Source of the DNA: Pardosa pseudoannulata
Taxonomy: Eukaryota > Arthropoda > Arachnida > Araneae > Lycosidae
Length of the DNA stretch: 64,000 nt
Assembly: GCA_032207245.1 (NCBI GenBank)
Contig: CM063499.1
Location: forward strand, 83,973,705-84,037,704
Direction: 5' to 3'
The translations under genes were made by a program, and so were the position numbers. Of the stretch, positions 10,331 to 21,652 are shown piece after piece; position 1 is the first letter of the stretch, and every line of letters begins with the position of its first letter. Under the pieces are notes generated by a model. It was not told where the DNA came from, did no database searches, and saw only the letters and a program-made list of their open reading frames with translations.

Positions 10331-13300
10331 AGGAGCTTCTGCACAGTAAATCGGTACCCAGCTATCTGCGCATGCTCACGGACTTTGACTTATTTCTATG
10401 CTCTTTAGCTCAAGTTCAGGTTTATAATAGTCGGCAAACTATCGCTATTGTTGGAGCATTCTTATTAATTTTACTTTTGAAAAAGTTAGATAAAGGTTGT
10501 TATATTGTTATCTTAATCGCTCAAGTTGGCCAAGAATAATTCAATACAAAGCATGTTTAGCAAAAATAAAAACAAGACTTAATTTGATAAGAACTTAATA
10601 ATTTTACAATTGGCAATCTTATAATTTAAATTTTTACAATTGTGCATAAGATAATTTTTAATATTTTCTCACTGAAATTTGTACTTTTCATCCCATTTCT
10701 AATACACAAAAATATAATTAAAAACTGCCAGTAGCATTGTTTTAATCTTTACACATATTTTATAGTCATACACATAAACATTTTGGCTTGACACATGATT
10801 TGAAAATTAATTCTTATTTAATACAAACTCATTTTATCATTTCTTTATACAAACTTTTGTTGAAACCAATTGGGAAAGTATCTAAATCTTATTCCTTAAT
10901 TTAGCATGCTTAGATTTAATTTATTTTTAAATTTAACATTATATACATTGTGTCAATATTTTACTGTATTCAAAAAATATATTTCAATCATCATGATCTT
11001 TTTTTTGCTTTCAATTTAAGAGCAACTTATTAGCTAGAAATTGAATTCGGTAAATTTGCATAATGTTATGCACACTTGACAGAGGAACTTATACTACAGT
11101 TTAAATGCCATAGGAACTACACAAGAGTTGATCTTGTCATAAGATATAATTAAGTTAAAAATTATGAAATTATTTTTATGGTTTTGAACAGTTGTGGAAA
11201 ACAAATGTCGAACTTTTGATATATTTTCTTTGTCTTTATTCAATGAAGCAACTCTGTTAATGTATATTTACCATTTTTTTAACTTTTAAGAATGTAAATA
11301 CTAATTAATATTTCTATTTACCACATATTTTACTTGTGACTTTTTTTATTGTATAATTCTTTACATATTAACGTTACTTATTACGTATTATGTAAAACAG
11401 TTTCAAATACTTGTTGAATGCTTTTTAATGATTACAAAATTTTAAGTTATATGATTTTTTTTTAATATCTGATATATGTCCAATTAGAAAAATTTCAAGA
11501 AATCATAATAGTTTATACAAATATGAGATTGGCAAAAATAATTATACTGACAATTTAACAAATTATCCACAGTCATAATATAATTTTTTTCTTTTCTGTA
11601 GTCTTACATATTTTACAATTAGTTTTCAGTTCAGCAGTTTAAATTAGCTCTCCTCTATGATACTTTGTTGTAAAAATCCAAAAAAGGGAAATTGAATTGA
11701 TAGTAAATTTTAATTAATATGGTTCACATTTGAAAGTTGACAAAATAAAAAAAACGAAATAATATAAAATAATAAATGTGTGAACACTGCTGTGAATTTT
11801 TATAGCCAAAAAAACACCCAAATAAATACTGCTTATATTCTTTATAGCAGTATTTATCAAGTATTCATCTAGCTTTTCCATTGTCAAAACATTTTTGGCT
11901 GCTAAAATAATATCTTCACAAAATACAATTTTGAATTATTTCAGAAATAAATTTGGCCAACATATATCTTGACCATTAGAAATATATACTATAAATATTT
12001 TACAAGGAAAAAAAGAAATACTTTATGAAAAAGGAAACAGTAAATTTTCCAGAATAAATTAAGTTCAGTAAAATGAGAAACTGACTGAAAAAGAGCTTAG
12101 ATATAAAAAAGTACGATAATAAATTGATGATAGTTTAATAATACAGCCTTCACTACACTTTGTTCAGAATAATACTTATCTATAAAACAGACCAACTACA
12201 AAGAAATATTGCTAAAATAATATCACAGACACAATTTTACACTACTGAAAAGAGGAAAATGATTTCTGGTATTTTTCTTTTATAAATTAATATATTTCTC
12301 AGATTTTCACACAAATTATCTTCACCATTTTCTGATCTTTGAAAGTTATACACACAGAAGCTTATAGGTAGCGTATAAAACTAGAATTTTTACAACGCTC
12401 TGAATTTTAATTTTTTAATGACATACTTGAGAAAATAAATTAGAAAAGTTCATAATTTATAATGACAATTTTGGAATAAGTTACTGTTGGTTTGTTAAAC
12501 TACATTTCAGCCATTTTGAATACATTATATATAAACAAAATGTATCAGGTTTGCAAGATTGAACTTTTTATTTACAAATTTGTAAATGATATTAAAATTT
12601 TACTTTTAAGAGGTAAAACTAAATGGTATTCAAGTCTTAGATTTTAAATTTATATTATATTAAGTACTTCCTACACTAAGTTGTAAAACTTTACAGAAAT
12701 CTAAGGAAATACAGCTGAGAACTTTGGAATGAATTATATCAAAACAACTGTGTACATTATTAATAAAGAGATTATCATTATATAGTTATCTCATAACTAT
12801 ATTATTATTATAGTATACCATATTATATAGTTATGCTATACATTATAATAGTTATTATATAGTTATACCATAGTGATAGCATCCACAATCTCAAATAACA
12901 GGAAATTAAATAAAAACACATGAAATATATGCAATAATGCTGTTATTATGTAGAATATCTTGCTTTCTTTAATACAACTAAATCTTATTAAAACTTTGGG
13001 ACTACTTAAGAATTGGGTACAGCCTGCTATTTTTGGCGATTTTTTTTGGCGCCAATCACGCCAACTCCTTCGAGCGGAGTTACCGGAAGGCTGACGTTTT
13101 GAACGGCAACGGATTTTCGGCGCGACTAAATTAACTGACTTATTTTATTGTGAAATAATGTACTAATTTTGCAATTAATGGCAAAAATGTTGAAAATTGC
13201 GTAAAATGATATTTATATTAATACAAATTTTGTTTATTCATGTTATTTTTTTAATATTAATTGGTTGTTAATTTTAAATCATTAAAAATTGATTATTTTT

Positions 13301-15024
13301 GTTTTTTAATATTCTTAAAATATTTCCTGACTTTAAGCACACAAAACAATTAAAAATAGATAAATTAGAAATAAAAAATAAAACATACGCAAAGTTTTTT
13401 TTTTAATTTTCAAACATTAAAAGGTTAGTACTTTTTAATTTTTTAAATAAATTTTTAATTTATCAAAAGTTTTTTTAACCAAGGGGGGCCTGCCCCCCTT
13501 GACCCCCCGTAAATGTTAATATAAAAATTTATTAAAAATGTAATAAATTAATTTTTTATTATTATTTTTTATAATATTCTTAAAATATTTCCTAATTTTA
13601 AACACACAAAAAAATTTGAAAATTTTGAAAATTTCATTTTAAAAGATAAATCAGAAATAAAAAAAAAATAACTAAAACATCCGCAGAGATTTTTAATTTT
13701 CAAAGAACATTAAAAGGTTAGTACTTTCTAATTTTTTAAATAAATTTTTGAGTTATCAAAAAGTTTTTTAACCAAGGGGGGCTCTGCCCCCCCCCCATAA
13801 ATGTTATTACAAATAGTATAAAAATTTATTAAAAATGTGATATTTTTTATATACATATGAAAAATAAAATAAATGCACACTAACTGCATCTAAAAAATAT
13901 TGCTTAAATCCGCAACCGTTCAAAAAACATATAAAAACCTTCCTTCACTTCACACGAAAGAGTTTACAATTAAAGTAACATGAAATATCACTTGAAATTA
14001 AAAAAACATAAGCACTTACTTTTTAGGCGTTGGATGCACTTCCACTGGATCAATCTTTAAGTTAGATCAGATTCATATCATTCTTACACACCAAACATTC
14101 ATATTTATTATTGATAAGCCCCTCATTCACACACACACACAAAAACCAAACAGAAGTGCATCAAACAATATCCTCAGGCGAAAATGGCAGAAAACGAGTA
14201 TAACCAGTTTGAATATTGCGTTAAAAGTGCCGTTAACCGCTAAACCAATAGAAATTAAGCGCATTTAAACAAAGAACTAATAGAAATTAGGCGAACTGAA
14301 ACGTAACGAAAGGGTTACATAAAAAGAACGGCCTCTAAATTGTACATAAGCGAAAAAATATCACGGCGAGGAGAGGAGAAAGCAGTCTGGGTTACCAGAT
14401 TTGGCGCTTTATCGCCACCTGATTTGGCGCCTATTAGCGTGTACCCAATTCTTAAGTGAACCCCAAACGGGGGACAAACGGTATTAATTTTACTACTTAT
14501 CTGAAATTCTTGGAACCTGAAGTAGCATTCAGTCAATTTCTCAAATCTCTAAGACAAATAACAGGAAACAGCACATTTATTCCGCCTTTTTAGCATGCAT
14601 TTATAAAAAACTGACCGTTGTTAAAAGATTTTACCATATTCTGCCTTTCACTCTGATCTATAAATAAAGTAATTAATAAAACTTTAGATAAATCTGCTGA
14701 TCTCATCGACAAAACTTAGAAATCCCGCATATAATCATCAGCTATATAAACAAACACTTCATGGCGACAGTTTGGCTACTAATTTGATGTTGCCAATATG
14801 GTTACTATTAGGATTAAATTTGGCATTTGCTATGCCAAGCGTATCAAGGGTTACCACAGTATCTTTCGGTGAAACGGTACCGAAATAGATTTTCAAAGTC
14901 CAAGCGCATGCGCATTAGAGCAGAACAGGTAGAAAACGACATAAAAATACGGGTAAGTCCGCGAGCATGCGCACATAGCTGGGTACCGATTCACTGTGCA
15001 GAAGCTCCTCGTGCAGAAGCTCCT
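10331..15024. mobile_element. ~4.7 kb non-autonomous DNA element with inverted ends
   Basis: The left end begins AGGAGCTTCTGCACAG and continues through TCGGTACCCAGCTATCTGCG and CATGCTCACGGACTT. The right end at 14958-15009 carries the inverted complement, with a further partial copy GTGCAGAAGCTCCT to 15024. Similarity extends weakly for about 75 bp. The interior is AT-rich with no recognisable transposase and contains the nested element at 12995-14467. The same ~50 bp terminal motif occurs twice just upstream of the LINE at 20026-20138. D lacks the whole interval. Confidence 0.6.
12995..14467. mobile_element. ~1.47 kb TIR element nested in the 4.7 kb element
   Basis: The left end, TTTGGGACTACTTAAGAATT then GGGTACA, is mirrored at the right end, where TGTACCCAATTCTTAAGTGA is followed by ACCCCAAA. 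GGCGCC-rich subterminal sequence is present at both ends. Inside, a ~290 bp segment containing AACCAAGGGGGGC is tandemly duplicated (13478 and 13768). A short reading frame MAENEYNQFEYC near 14183 may be a remnant, and nothing else is recognisable. A deleted relative is at 55916-56960. Confidence 0.7.
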
Positions 15025-15800
15025 CTGGACACTGGACACTGGAATAATGCATTTTGGGGTACCTAGGGCCGGAGGCCCTTTATCCCCGATAGTAGACATT
15101 TATATGTGTTCAACATTACACTCATTACTGGCCGACATTTGAATAATAATTATGGAAAAGGGAGAGGAGAAGGAAAGAAGAGCACATACATAAAACAAGA
15201 AAAAATAAATCAAAGTATACATTTATAAAATAATATCAAATTTGCCCTAATTTTTTTTTTATATATTTATTTATTTATTTATTTTTTATTTATTTTTTTT
15301 TTATTATTTTTTTCCACTCTGAAAGAACTCTTAACAAAAGTCAAGACATTAATATAGAACAATGCACACAATTAAATATTAATACAAGAGGTTGGTTAGA
15401 TAACAGAAGAAAGAGATAATAGAGTTTCAGAGGGTTTTAGTTATATATAAAATATATATAAGTTTTTTTTTATGGGCAAAAAGATATTTACAATAAAAAG
15501 AGATAAAAAAAAAGACACTCAAAACTGTGGGCGAATTCCCGTCAATATGGTTGAAGCTCTGGGACGACGCCTGTTTTCCCAGGGGTCATAGTCAGGGAGA
15601 TTGAGAACTTCATCATTATTGACATTTCTTAGGTTAAAGAAAAATTTTGTTGATAGCTTTGCTATAAAGTCTCTAACGGGATCAATGTTCAGAGTATCGT
15701 GAATGATATCATTTCTTAGGTACCTAGGAGCATTAATAATACCCCGGAGAGTTTTATTTTGGATAGTTTGCAGTCTCTGGATCTGAGTGTTGGAAGTCCT
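15025..15800 (-). mobile_element. 5'-truncated jockey-type LINE fragment
   Basis: Read on the - strand, this holds the C-terminal end of an RT ORF (15800-15519), then a 3' UTR ending ...GTACCCCAAAATGCATTATT followed by CCAGTGTCCAGTGTCC at about 15025. The 3' UTR matches 19751-19955. AATTCCA at 15801-15807 also occurs at 10322-10328. The LINE and the adjoining 4.7 kb element together form one interval that is absent from D. Confidence 0.7.
15519..15800 (-). pseudogene. C-terminal fragment of jockey-type reverse transcriptase
   Basis: About 94 residues ending ...STILTGIRPQF-stop. The diagnostic stretch is QRLQTIQNKTLRGIINAPRY followed by LRNDIIHDTLNID, the LQ-x2-QNK-x-LR...APRYxRN block found after the RT and thumb region in jockey-like LINE proteins. 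Endonuclease and RT cores are absent because of 5' truncation. The upstream frame (15801-15920) belongs to host flank shared with D, so the longer open frame is a chance fusion. Confidence 0.75.
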
Positions 15801-16268
15801 AATTCCAAGTTCCAGGGGCCCCGCCGCCCTGTTTTTGGCTCTATTTTTGTACAAGTGATTACCAAATTGTCGCCAAGTGATGTTTACAATTTTGTGTATT
15901 AAGTTTATACTCAATTTCAAAACATATTTTGAACAAAAAAGGTTTGAAATTTTGTTAAGGTGAGTATAAATTTAAATTTGAGTTTTTAATCTATTTAAAG
16001 GGGCTTTTGTACTGTTTATTGAACTAGACAGTGCGGAATTTTTGCAATAGGTGCAAATTATGCAAAATATAAGCATTAATTTATATTTAGGTAATTATGC
16101 TTATAAAATACTTAGTTATATTTATAAAATACAGTTGCTATTTAATGAAATTATTTTAAAACTATCAAAAGGTTAATTGTATACAAGATATTTCCCCAGT
16201 TTTAGAAATCGCTGCCAATGTACTTACCAGCCAATCACAGTCTGAGTGGAATACCCGGTTCTAGGAGC

Positions 16269-16326
<58 letters not shown>

Positions 16327-16812
16327 GGTTTGCCAGAAAACTGGGTTCTAGAATTTGGCAACATCACCCACACTTGGCGTAGCCACTGAACTGGGAGTAG
16401 CTGCCCCCGAACTGGGGTATGACCCTAAAAATCATAGGCAATAGAACTGTTTCCGTAAACATATAACATCAATAAAAGTTTAAATCAATCCCGAGTCGTC
16501 ATCTCCAGATCGGAAATTCTAGAAAACATGAAATGTCATTGCTGTCCGAAGAGACAGAAGAGTAATCAACACAAAACATGTTATCCTGACATTCGAACTA
16601 CCAAAACTCCCTACTTCCGTCAAAGCAGGCTTCTTAAACTGCTCCATTTCTTGCTAATATTATTATCTCGTTCATTTTTATGGCGCACGTAAAACGTGCG
16701 TAGTTAGAATTGAGCATCATAGCTGCATAACGTGGATGTTCTTAAGTTTTCCCTTTCAGGTTTCATCAATGTTTGTAACCTGCAATGTTGTAAATCCCTG
16801 TTAATGCTTGTA
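15801..16812. repeat. A/D-type 3' flank, second part
   Basis: Aligns with 57401-58393 downstream of D, starting AATTCCAAGTTCC and ending near CCCTGTTAATGCTTGTA. It includes a pure A run (16273-16322; shorter in D at 57882-57909) next to AACTGGGTTCTAG-type sequence. No gene is seen. Homology with D stops at about 16812/58393, the right boundary of the larger duplication. Confidence 0.7.
16273..16322. repeat. Poly(A) run
   Basis: An uninterrupted run of about 50 A. The paralogous position in D has about 28. It could be the tail of a retroposed sequence or slippage; no retroelement body is recognised next to it. Confidence 0.9.
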
Positions 16813-17113
16813 ATAAAAGAACTCTGTATTAATTGGAATCTGGCAACACCAGACAGATAAACAGAAAAAACAAGAGAATTCTGTTTTTGGATTAAGAACA
16901 TGAGAACGATAACTTCAAGCTTAAAATGTACATATAACGTGATTTGTGATTTGTGAATAAATATGTTTTCGTGAACATCTGCATATTATATTAAGGCCTC
17001 TAAAACACTACACTTTTTTTACTCTATACTATGTATATGCTTGTCTTACATATTTTAAAATTATTTTGAATAATTATCGCCCAAAAATCTAAATATAGAT
17101 CTTTAAATTACCA
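16813..17113. other. Spacer without recognised features
   Basis: AT-rich sequence after the end of A/D homology. I see no gene and no repeat ends. Confidence 0.5.
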
Positions 17114-17276
17114 CGACCGAACGATGACCGACGAATAGGGGACTGTTTTTTGGTACCACAACTCGTAGGTTCAAGTCCCACTGCTGACATGGATTTGCGT
17201 AGCCATTAGGACGGTTGTAGGTCCTGGTTTTAATAGTTCTTGTTTAGCAATATAGTAAACCGTAGCACTCCAAACC
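17114..17276 (+). mobile_element. tRNA-derived SINE, decayed copy
   Basis: It starts CGACCGAACGATGACCGACG, carries a B-box-like GTAGGTTCAAGTCCCACTG, and has the family tail elements TGTAGGTCC and GTAAACCGTAGCACTCCAAA. It is clearly the same family as the younger copies at 29832, 30799, 41784, 42737 and 52895 but is more diverged. Confidence 0.75.
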
Positions 17277-18411
17277 ACACAAAACCGATACTTAAAAAAA
17301 CTAATAAATGCAGTTAAAATATGAATAAAATATTTATATCATGGATATTTTTAAAACTCTTACAAGTAACTTCCTAGAGGAGCGATAATTTATTCATATT
17401 GATGTATTCATATTAATTTATTGATATTGATGTATTTCATTTATTCATATTTTATTTCAAATTCAGTTAAAAGGATTCTAAGACTTTTACTATAAATTAA
17501 CAAAACTCATATGTGCTGTACTAGTTTTCGTTGAGTAAGAAGATTAATTAATTTGAAGATCCAGTCATAAGTATACAGTTAATAATGGATATATTTCAGT
17601 GATCATCAATGTTGTTACCTTTACGTACCTAAATGAAGATGTTTGCACACACTACATTATGCATACCTTTTTATTACTTTTAATGGATTGCAAATTAACT
17701 TTCTTCGAATTTTAACCCTTTGAGTTTGATCCGAACAATATCCGAATGGGTAGATTGGTAATAGGATAGGCTGATAGAAAAATAGAGGTGATTGCTAATA
17801 GGTTTTTTTTTATATTTAATTCTCTTATGTATCAATATTATGCTACGTATACAGAAAACACTTTTATTAAGAAAGGTTCGGCCCTAAGGCAGGAGGGTAC
17901 CTTTAGATAAGCTTTACGTCTACTTTCCGTGTATTTAAAGATTTACGGTAACCAAACAGGTTTGGGGCTGCCATTCAGTATTAGAAAAGGAGTTGTTATT
18001 GTTCATCTTTTAGTAATTTGTTTAAAATAGAAGATAAAGGAACATTACATTTACTCAGCTAACAGCAATTAGCTTCTTAATATATTGGAACTTATATTCT
18101 AAATAATTGCTTAAATATGTTATTTTATGTTGGACAATATAAAGTAATATATGTTTCGTTGAAGTAATGATTTTTGCAATTTTTGGGCTAAACACCTCTT
18201 TAGATTATTTTTCATTTTCGTGATTTCATTTCAAATAATATTACGTGTCAAAAATCATAAAATAAAAATAACATTTAAGTATAATAAATATATCTCTTGC
18301 ATACTTTGAAACCAACACATATGAAGCACAAAAAAATATACTCATGGGAAAGCTATTTACTTTACAATTACAAATCAGAATAATTAATCTCGAGTGTTCT
18401 ACAGTTGTCTT
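17277..18411. other. Intergenic sequence, no gene seen
   Basis: AT-rich. A GC-richer patch near 17876-17970 (GGCAGGAGGGTACCTTTAG) looks like repeat-derived sequence, but I could not place it. No convincing open frame. Confidence 0.5.
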
Positions 18412-18560
18412 GTCGAATGATGGCCGGATGTGTGACGCGCTCTATTTATTAGTAGAATTGGCAGGATCGAATCCCACTACTGGCATGGATGGTGGTAGTA
18501 GTGTGCCGCTCTGGTCGCATTAGCTTTCGTGTAGCAAAACAGTATACCGTAGCGCAAGCT
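18412..18560 (+). mobile_element. tRNA-derived SINE, decayed copy
   Basis: Recognised by GTCGAATGATGGCCGGA, the B-box-like GGATCGAATCCCACTACTGG, the CATGGATG segment, and the tail GTAGCAAAACAGTATACCGT. It is diverged from the young copies and no clear target duplication is seen. Confidence 0.7.
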
Positions 18561-19750
18561 AAGGCAAATTTACTTTATTTTGCTATAATAATTATTGTAC
18601 TTTTATTATATTCGCTGTTTTAACGATAAGTTTGCAAAAGAAAAGTTGTAGATTTAGTATCCTTTCCTTAATTTTACAAAATGTCGAAGTTAAAGGGAAT
18701 ATCTGAAAATCTGGAAGTAAATGCATATTCAGAATGATGATAAATCTCTGATTTTTTTTTTTATTGCAGTTCCTTAAAAAAAAGTTATTCTTATGGCACG
18801 AATGGGTTTTATGCAGCACCTTTACGTCACTTCTTATCCATATTTCTTTTCAACTTCGAAATAAAAAATTTTAAGCTGAATTTTTTTCTTAGCTTATAGA
18901 AAGAAGTATGTAACCGTGTGCATATGTTATATTTTGTGAGTCAAAACCACGTACTTAAAAATATTTTTTTAGTGTTCAATATTTGTCGAAAGGAGATAAC
19001 GTGGACGTTGATTATTTATGGAAACATCTGGACCTTAGAAAACCCGACCTCATAATGCCATATAGGTTACCTCAAAATGCGGGGAAAGAAATGAATTCGA
19101 AGACCTGAACAGATGTTTTTTCAAACAAAATCCCATTATGCTTTGGCGCCGTTTTGCTATGGTTGGCTGGGAATTTACTTAAAGGCTTATCACACGGAGT
19201 TTAAAAATGCACAGACAACTGTTTCACCCTGCAGTTTCGACCGATTTTTCAGGTTATAGGGTTACTATGTCGTCGAAGAGGTCGTACCAAATTTTGGCTT
19301 GGAATCGCTTATAAGCGACCGTACGAATATCACCAGGCTTAAAAAAAAAATTTCGGACCTGGTAGTTCTTACAGCTTTGTAACCAAGGGAATATTTAGAG
19401 CTAGTCTAATATTTTTCAATATTTTAAAATTATATTTCCAATATTTTAAAACATGCATTTGATGGTATTTGAACTTTATATGCGATTCTTATCTGTTTTG
19501 TGATTGCCCCTTGAACTAATAATAAAAACCTTTTGCCATAGTCAATATTGTACATAGTACTCAAAAAGGAACACTTGATAAAAATTTGAATAAAAAACAA
19601 GATCTAGAAGAAGAGCATTGCTCAAAAATCATTCTATTAAAATATACTAAGTCTGAAATAAAACAATTTCATTTCAGTGTAAACAATAAATCGTATAGAA
19701 TAATATTTCTAGAATATTCAATTAAAAATGTCCATGAATAAATGTGCTTT
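18561..19750. other. Intergenic sequence, no gene seen
   Basis: AT-rich, with a moderately GC-richer island at about 18990-19380 that has no long open frame and no recognised family. The short - strand frame at 18592-18819 is low-complexity and not supported. Confidence 0.5.
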
Positions 19751-19955
19751 GGACACTGGAACACTGGACACTGGAATAATGCATTTTGGGGTACCTAGGG
19801 CCGGAGGCCCTTTATCCCCGATAGTAGACATTTATATGTGTTCAACATTACACTCATTACTGGCCGACATTTGAATAATAATTATGGGAAAGAAGAGCAC
19901 ATACATAAAACAAGAAAAAATAAATCAAAGTATACATTTATAAAATAATATCAAA
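19751..19955 (-). mobile_element. LINE 3' tail only (heavily 5'-truncated)
   Basis: Nearly identical to 15034-15239, with the same 3' terminus made of CCAGTGT-type repeats and the same AAAGGGCCTCCGGCCCTAGG hairpin-like segment on the - strand. The coding region is absent. A short deletion near 19892 distinguishes it from the other copy. Confidence 0.75.
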
Positions 19956-20025
19956 GAGAGGTGTCCTCTCTTTAGGAAGTGTTGGCTGGACACAGACTCT
20001 CCTGTTGTATCCACAAGTATCTGGT

Positions 20026-20138
20026 CTATGCGCAGGTAGCTGGGTTCCGATTCACTGTGCAGAAGCTCCTAGAAATAACAGCATAATCCGTGAGCATGCG
20101 CAGATAGCTGGGTACCGTTTCAATGTGTAGAAGCTCCT
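20026..20138 (+). repeat. Two direct ~50 bp monomers upstream of LINE ORF1
   Basis: Copy 1 (about 20026-20070) and copy 2 (about 20088-20138) both read ...GCGCAGRTAGCTGGGTWCCG...AGAAGCTCCT. The unit is the one found inverted at the ends of the 10331-15024 element. Their position just before the LINE 5' region suggests promoter-like monomers or pre-existing DNA-transposon ends; sequence alone does not decide. Confidence 0.6.
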
Positions 20139-20376
20139 CTCTTTGTCGAGCTTGTGTAAATTTGTTAAAATCATCTTGTAGGTACTGTTTGGTGGAACGG
20201 TGCTTGAAGACACGTGGCGGCTTATCTCTCTCGAGCTTTTCGTGTTTTCACGGCTTTTGGATATCTTTTTTTTAGTTTGTTTCTTCTCTGTTTACCTTGG
20301 TTTTTGCTTTCTGCTTCTTCTTACTTTTCTCCCTTCTACCTGCGTTTATGAGGTAAGTGGGTTTGTTTTTTTCGGT

Positions 20377-21618
20377 ATGGAGGTGTCGTCGGATGACGAC
20401 AACTTCTGGTCGGCGAATTTCCAGCCGCTTAATTTTTTGAATGAGGCTTTCGCTCAGGGAGTGGGGCCTCTTACTATCTTCCTTGAAAACCCTGAAGGGA
20501 ATATCCCCAATTTTCACCCCAAAAAATTAAAGGATGAACTTATACGCCTCGTGGGCCCCAACATAAAGCTCAACTTTTTAAAAGCTACAAGAAACGGGAA
20601 AATTGTTTGCGTGACTGACGACAACACCACTGCCATCCAGCTACTTAATATAAAAAATTTACTTTCGGTACCAATCCTACCCCGCTTAATCTCAGACACT
20701 CTCACTACCAAATTTCTTCTATATGACGTTCCACAAAATGTAACTTGCAGCGAGGTGGCCGAGGAACTTATGGCAACCGGCGTGCCAGTTTCTGAAGTGC
20801 GTCGGTTCCAAAAGCTGACTGAGGGCAAACGTATACCATTAAAAACTATCCTAGTGACAAAAATCGGGCAAAACCTTCCCGATAAAATTATTTTGTGGTT
20901 CGAAGAAATAAGAATAAGACCATTTATAGACAGACCTCGCCAATGCAATAACTGCTATCAATTCTCGCACTCAACTAGGGCATGTAAAAATGCCGTCGTG
21001 TGCATTAAGTGCGGAGAAGGTCATTCGGCTCAACAGTGCCAGTCTGATTATGTGAAATGTAGTAACTGTGGAGAAAGTCATGAAGCTAATAACAAGAATT
21101 GTAACGCTTATATCCGGGAAGCAGAAATTAATAAATTCAAATGTTTGAATCACTTAACAATAACTGAAGCTAGGAGACGTTACACACAAAAAAATAAAAT
21201 TACAAAAACAATATCCTACGCAGAGGCGGTGGCTCCCAAGCCAAGGGAAAAGGACAACTATTTGCAAGAAGTTACTACGAATATAGAAAAAATACTGGAA
21301 AAGTTTGAGGTAACACTCCAAAGTTTTTTAAACACTCAAGTTGAAACGTTCAATAAAGTCATTGAAATAATGACATCATCTTTCACTAATATATTACAAA
21401 AGTTTTCCCCTACAGCACCACAGAGTGCTACTCAAAAATCTGAAAAAAGAAAGAAAAGGATGTTAAGGGATGTTTTGCCCTCTTCCCCCTTATCCCCCTC
21501 TGATGGAGATTTTGGATTGATGGAGTACTCTGGTCTTAGTTCCCAAGGTAGCCCTTGCCCTACCTTGGCCCCCTTCCCCCCTTTTGAGTGTGCCAGCCCG
21601 GACGGGCCCTCTTCTTAG
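20377..21618 (+). CDS. LINE ORF1 (Gag-like, three zinc knuckles)
   Basis: A 413-residue nucleic-acid-binding protein that would coat LINE RNA. Three knuckles follow a PRE_C2HC-like region: C-X2-C-X4-H-X4-C at about residue 190, C-X2-C-X3-H-X4-C at about 209, and C-X2-C-X3-H-X6-C at about 228. An amphipathic, probably coiled-coil stretch lies near residues 305-345, and the tail is Pro/Ser-rich. The start MEVSSDDDNFW is chosen over an in-frame ATG at 20200 because the 59 residues between are hydrophobic and unlike Gag proteins. The frame is intact. The upstream extension overlaps a GAG|GTAAGT-like site at 20350 of unknown relevance. ORF2 starts about 34 bp after this stop. Confidence 0.8.
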   Translation: MEVSSDDDNFWSANFQPLNFLNEAFAQGVGPLTIFLENPEGNIPNFHPKKLKDELIRLVGPNIKLNFLKATRNGKIVCVTDDNTTAIQLLNIKNLLSVPILPRLISDTLTTKFLLYDVPQNVTCSEVAEELMATGVPVSEVRRFQKLTEGKRIPLKTILVTKIGQNLPDKIILWFEEIRIRPFIDRPRQCNNCYQFSHSTRACKNAVVCIKCGEGHSAQQCQSDYVKCSNCGESHEANNKNCNAYIREAEINKFKCLNHLTITEARRRYTQKNKITKTISYAEAVAPKPREKDNYLQEVTTNIEKILEKFEVTLQSFLNTQVETFNKVIEIMTSSFTNILQKFSPTAPQSATQKSEKRKKRMLRDVLPSSPLSPSDGDFGLMEYSGLSSQGSPCPTLAPFPPFECASPDGPSS

Positions 21619-21652
21619 GGTGTGGGTCTTTCGGTTTCTGTTTTTGCTTTTG

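Noticed and set aside
14827..15066. 79-residue open frame at the right end of the 4.7 kb element
   Set aside because: It runs through the terminal repeat into the LINE tail, so it is a chance frame in two unrelated elements.
20200..20376. N-terminal extension of LINE ORF1 with a possible membrane segment
   Set aside because: The residues are hydrophobic and unlike Gag proteins. The downstream MEVSSDDDNFW start is a better fit, and the extension is probably 5' UTR.
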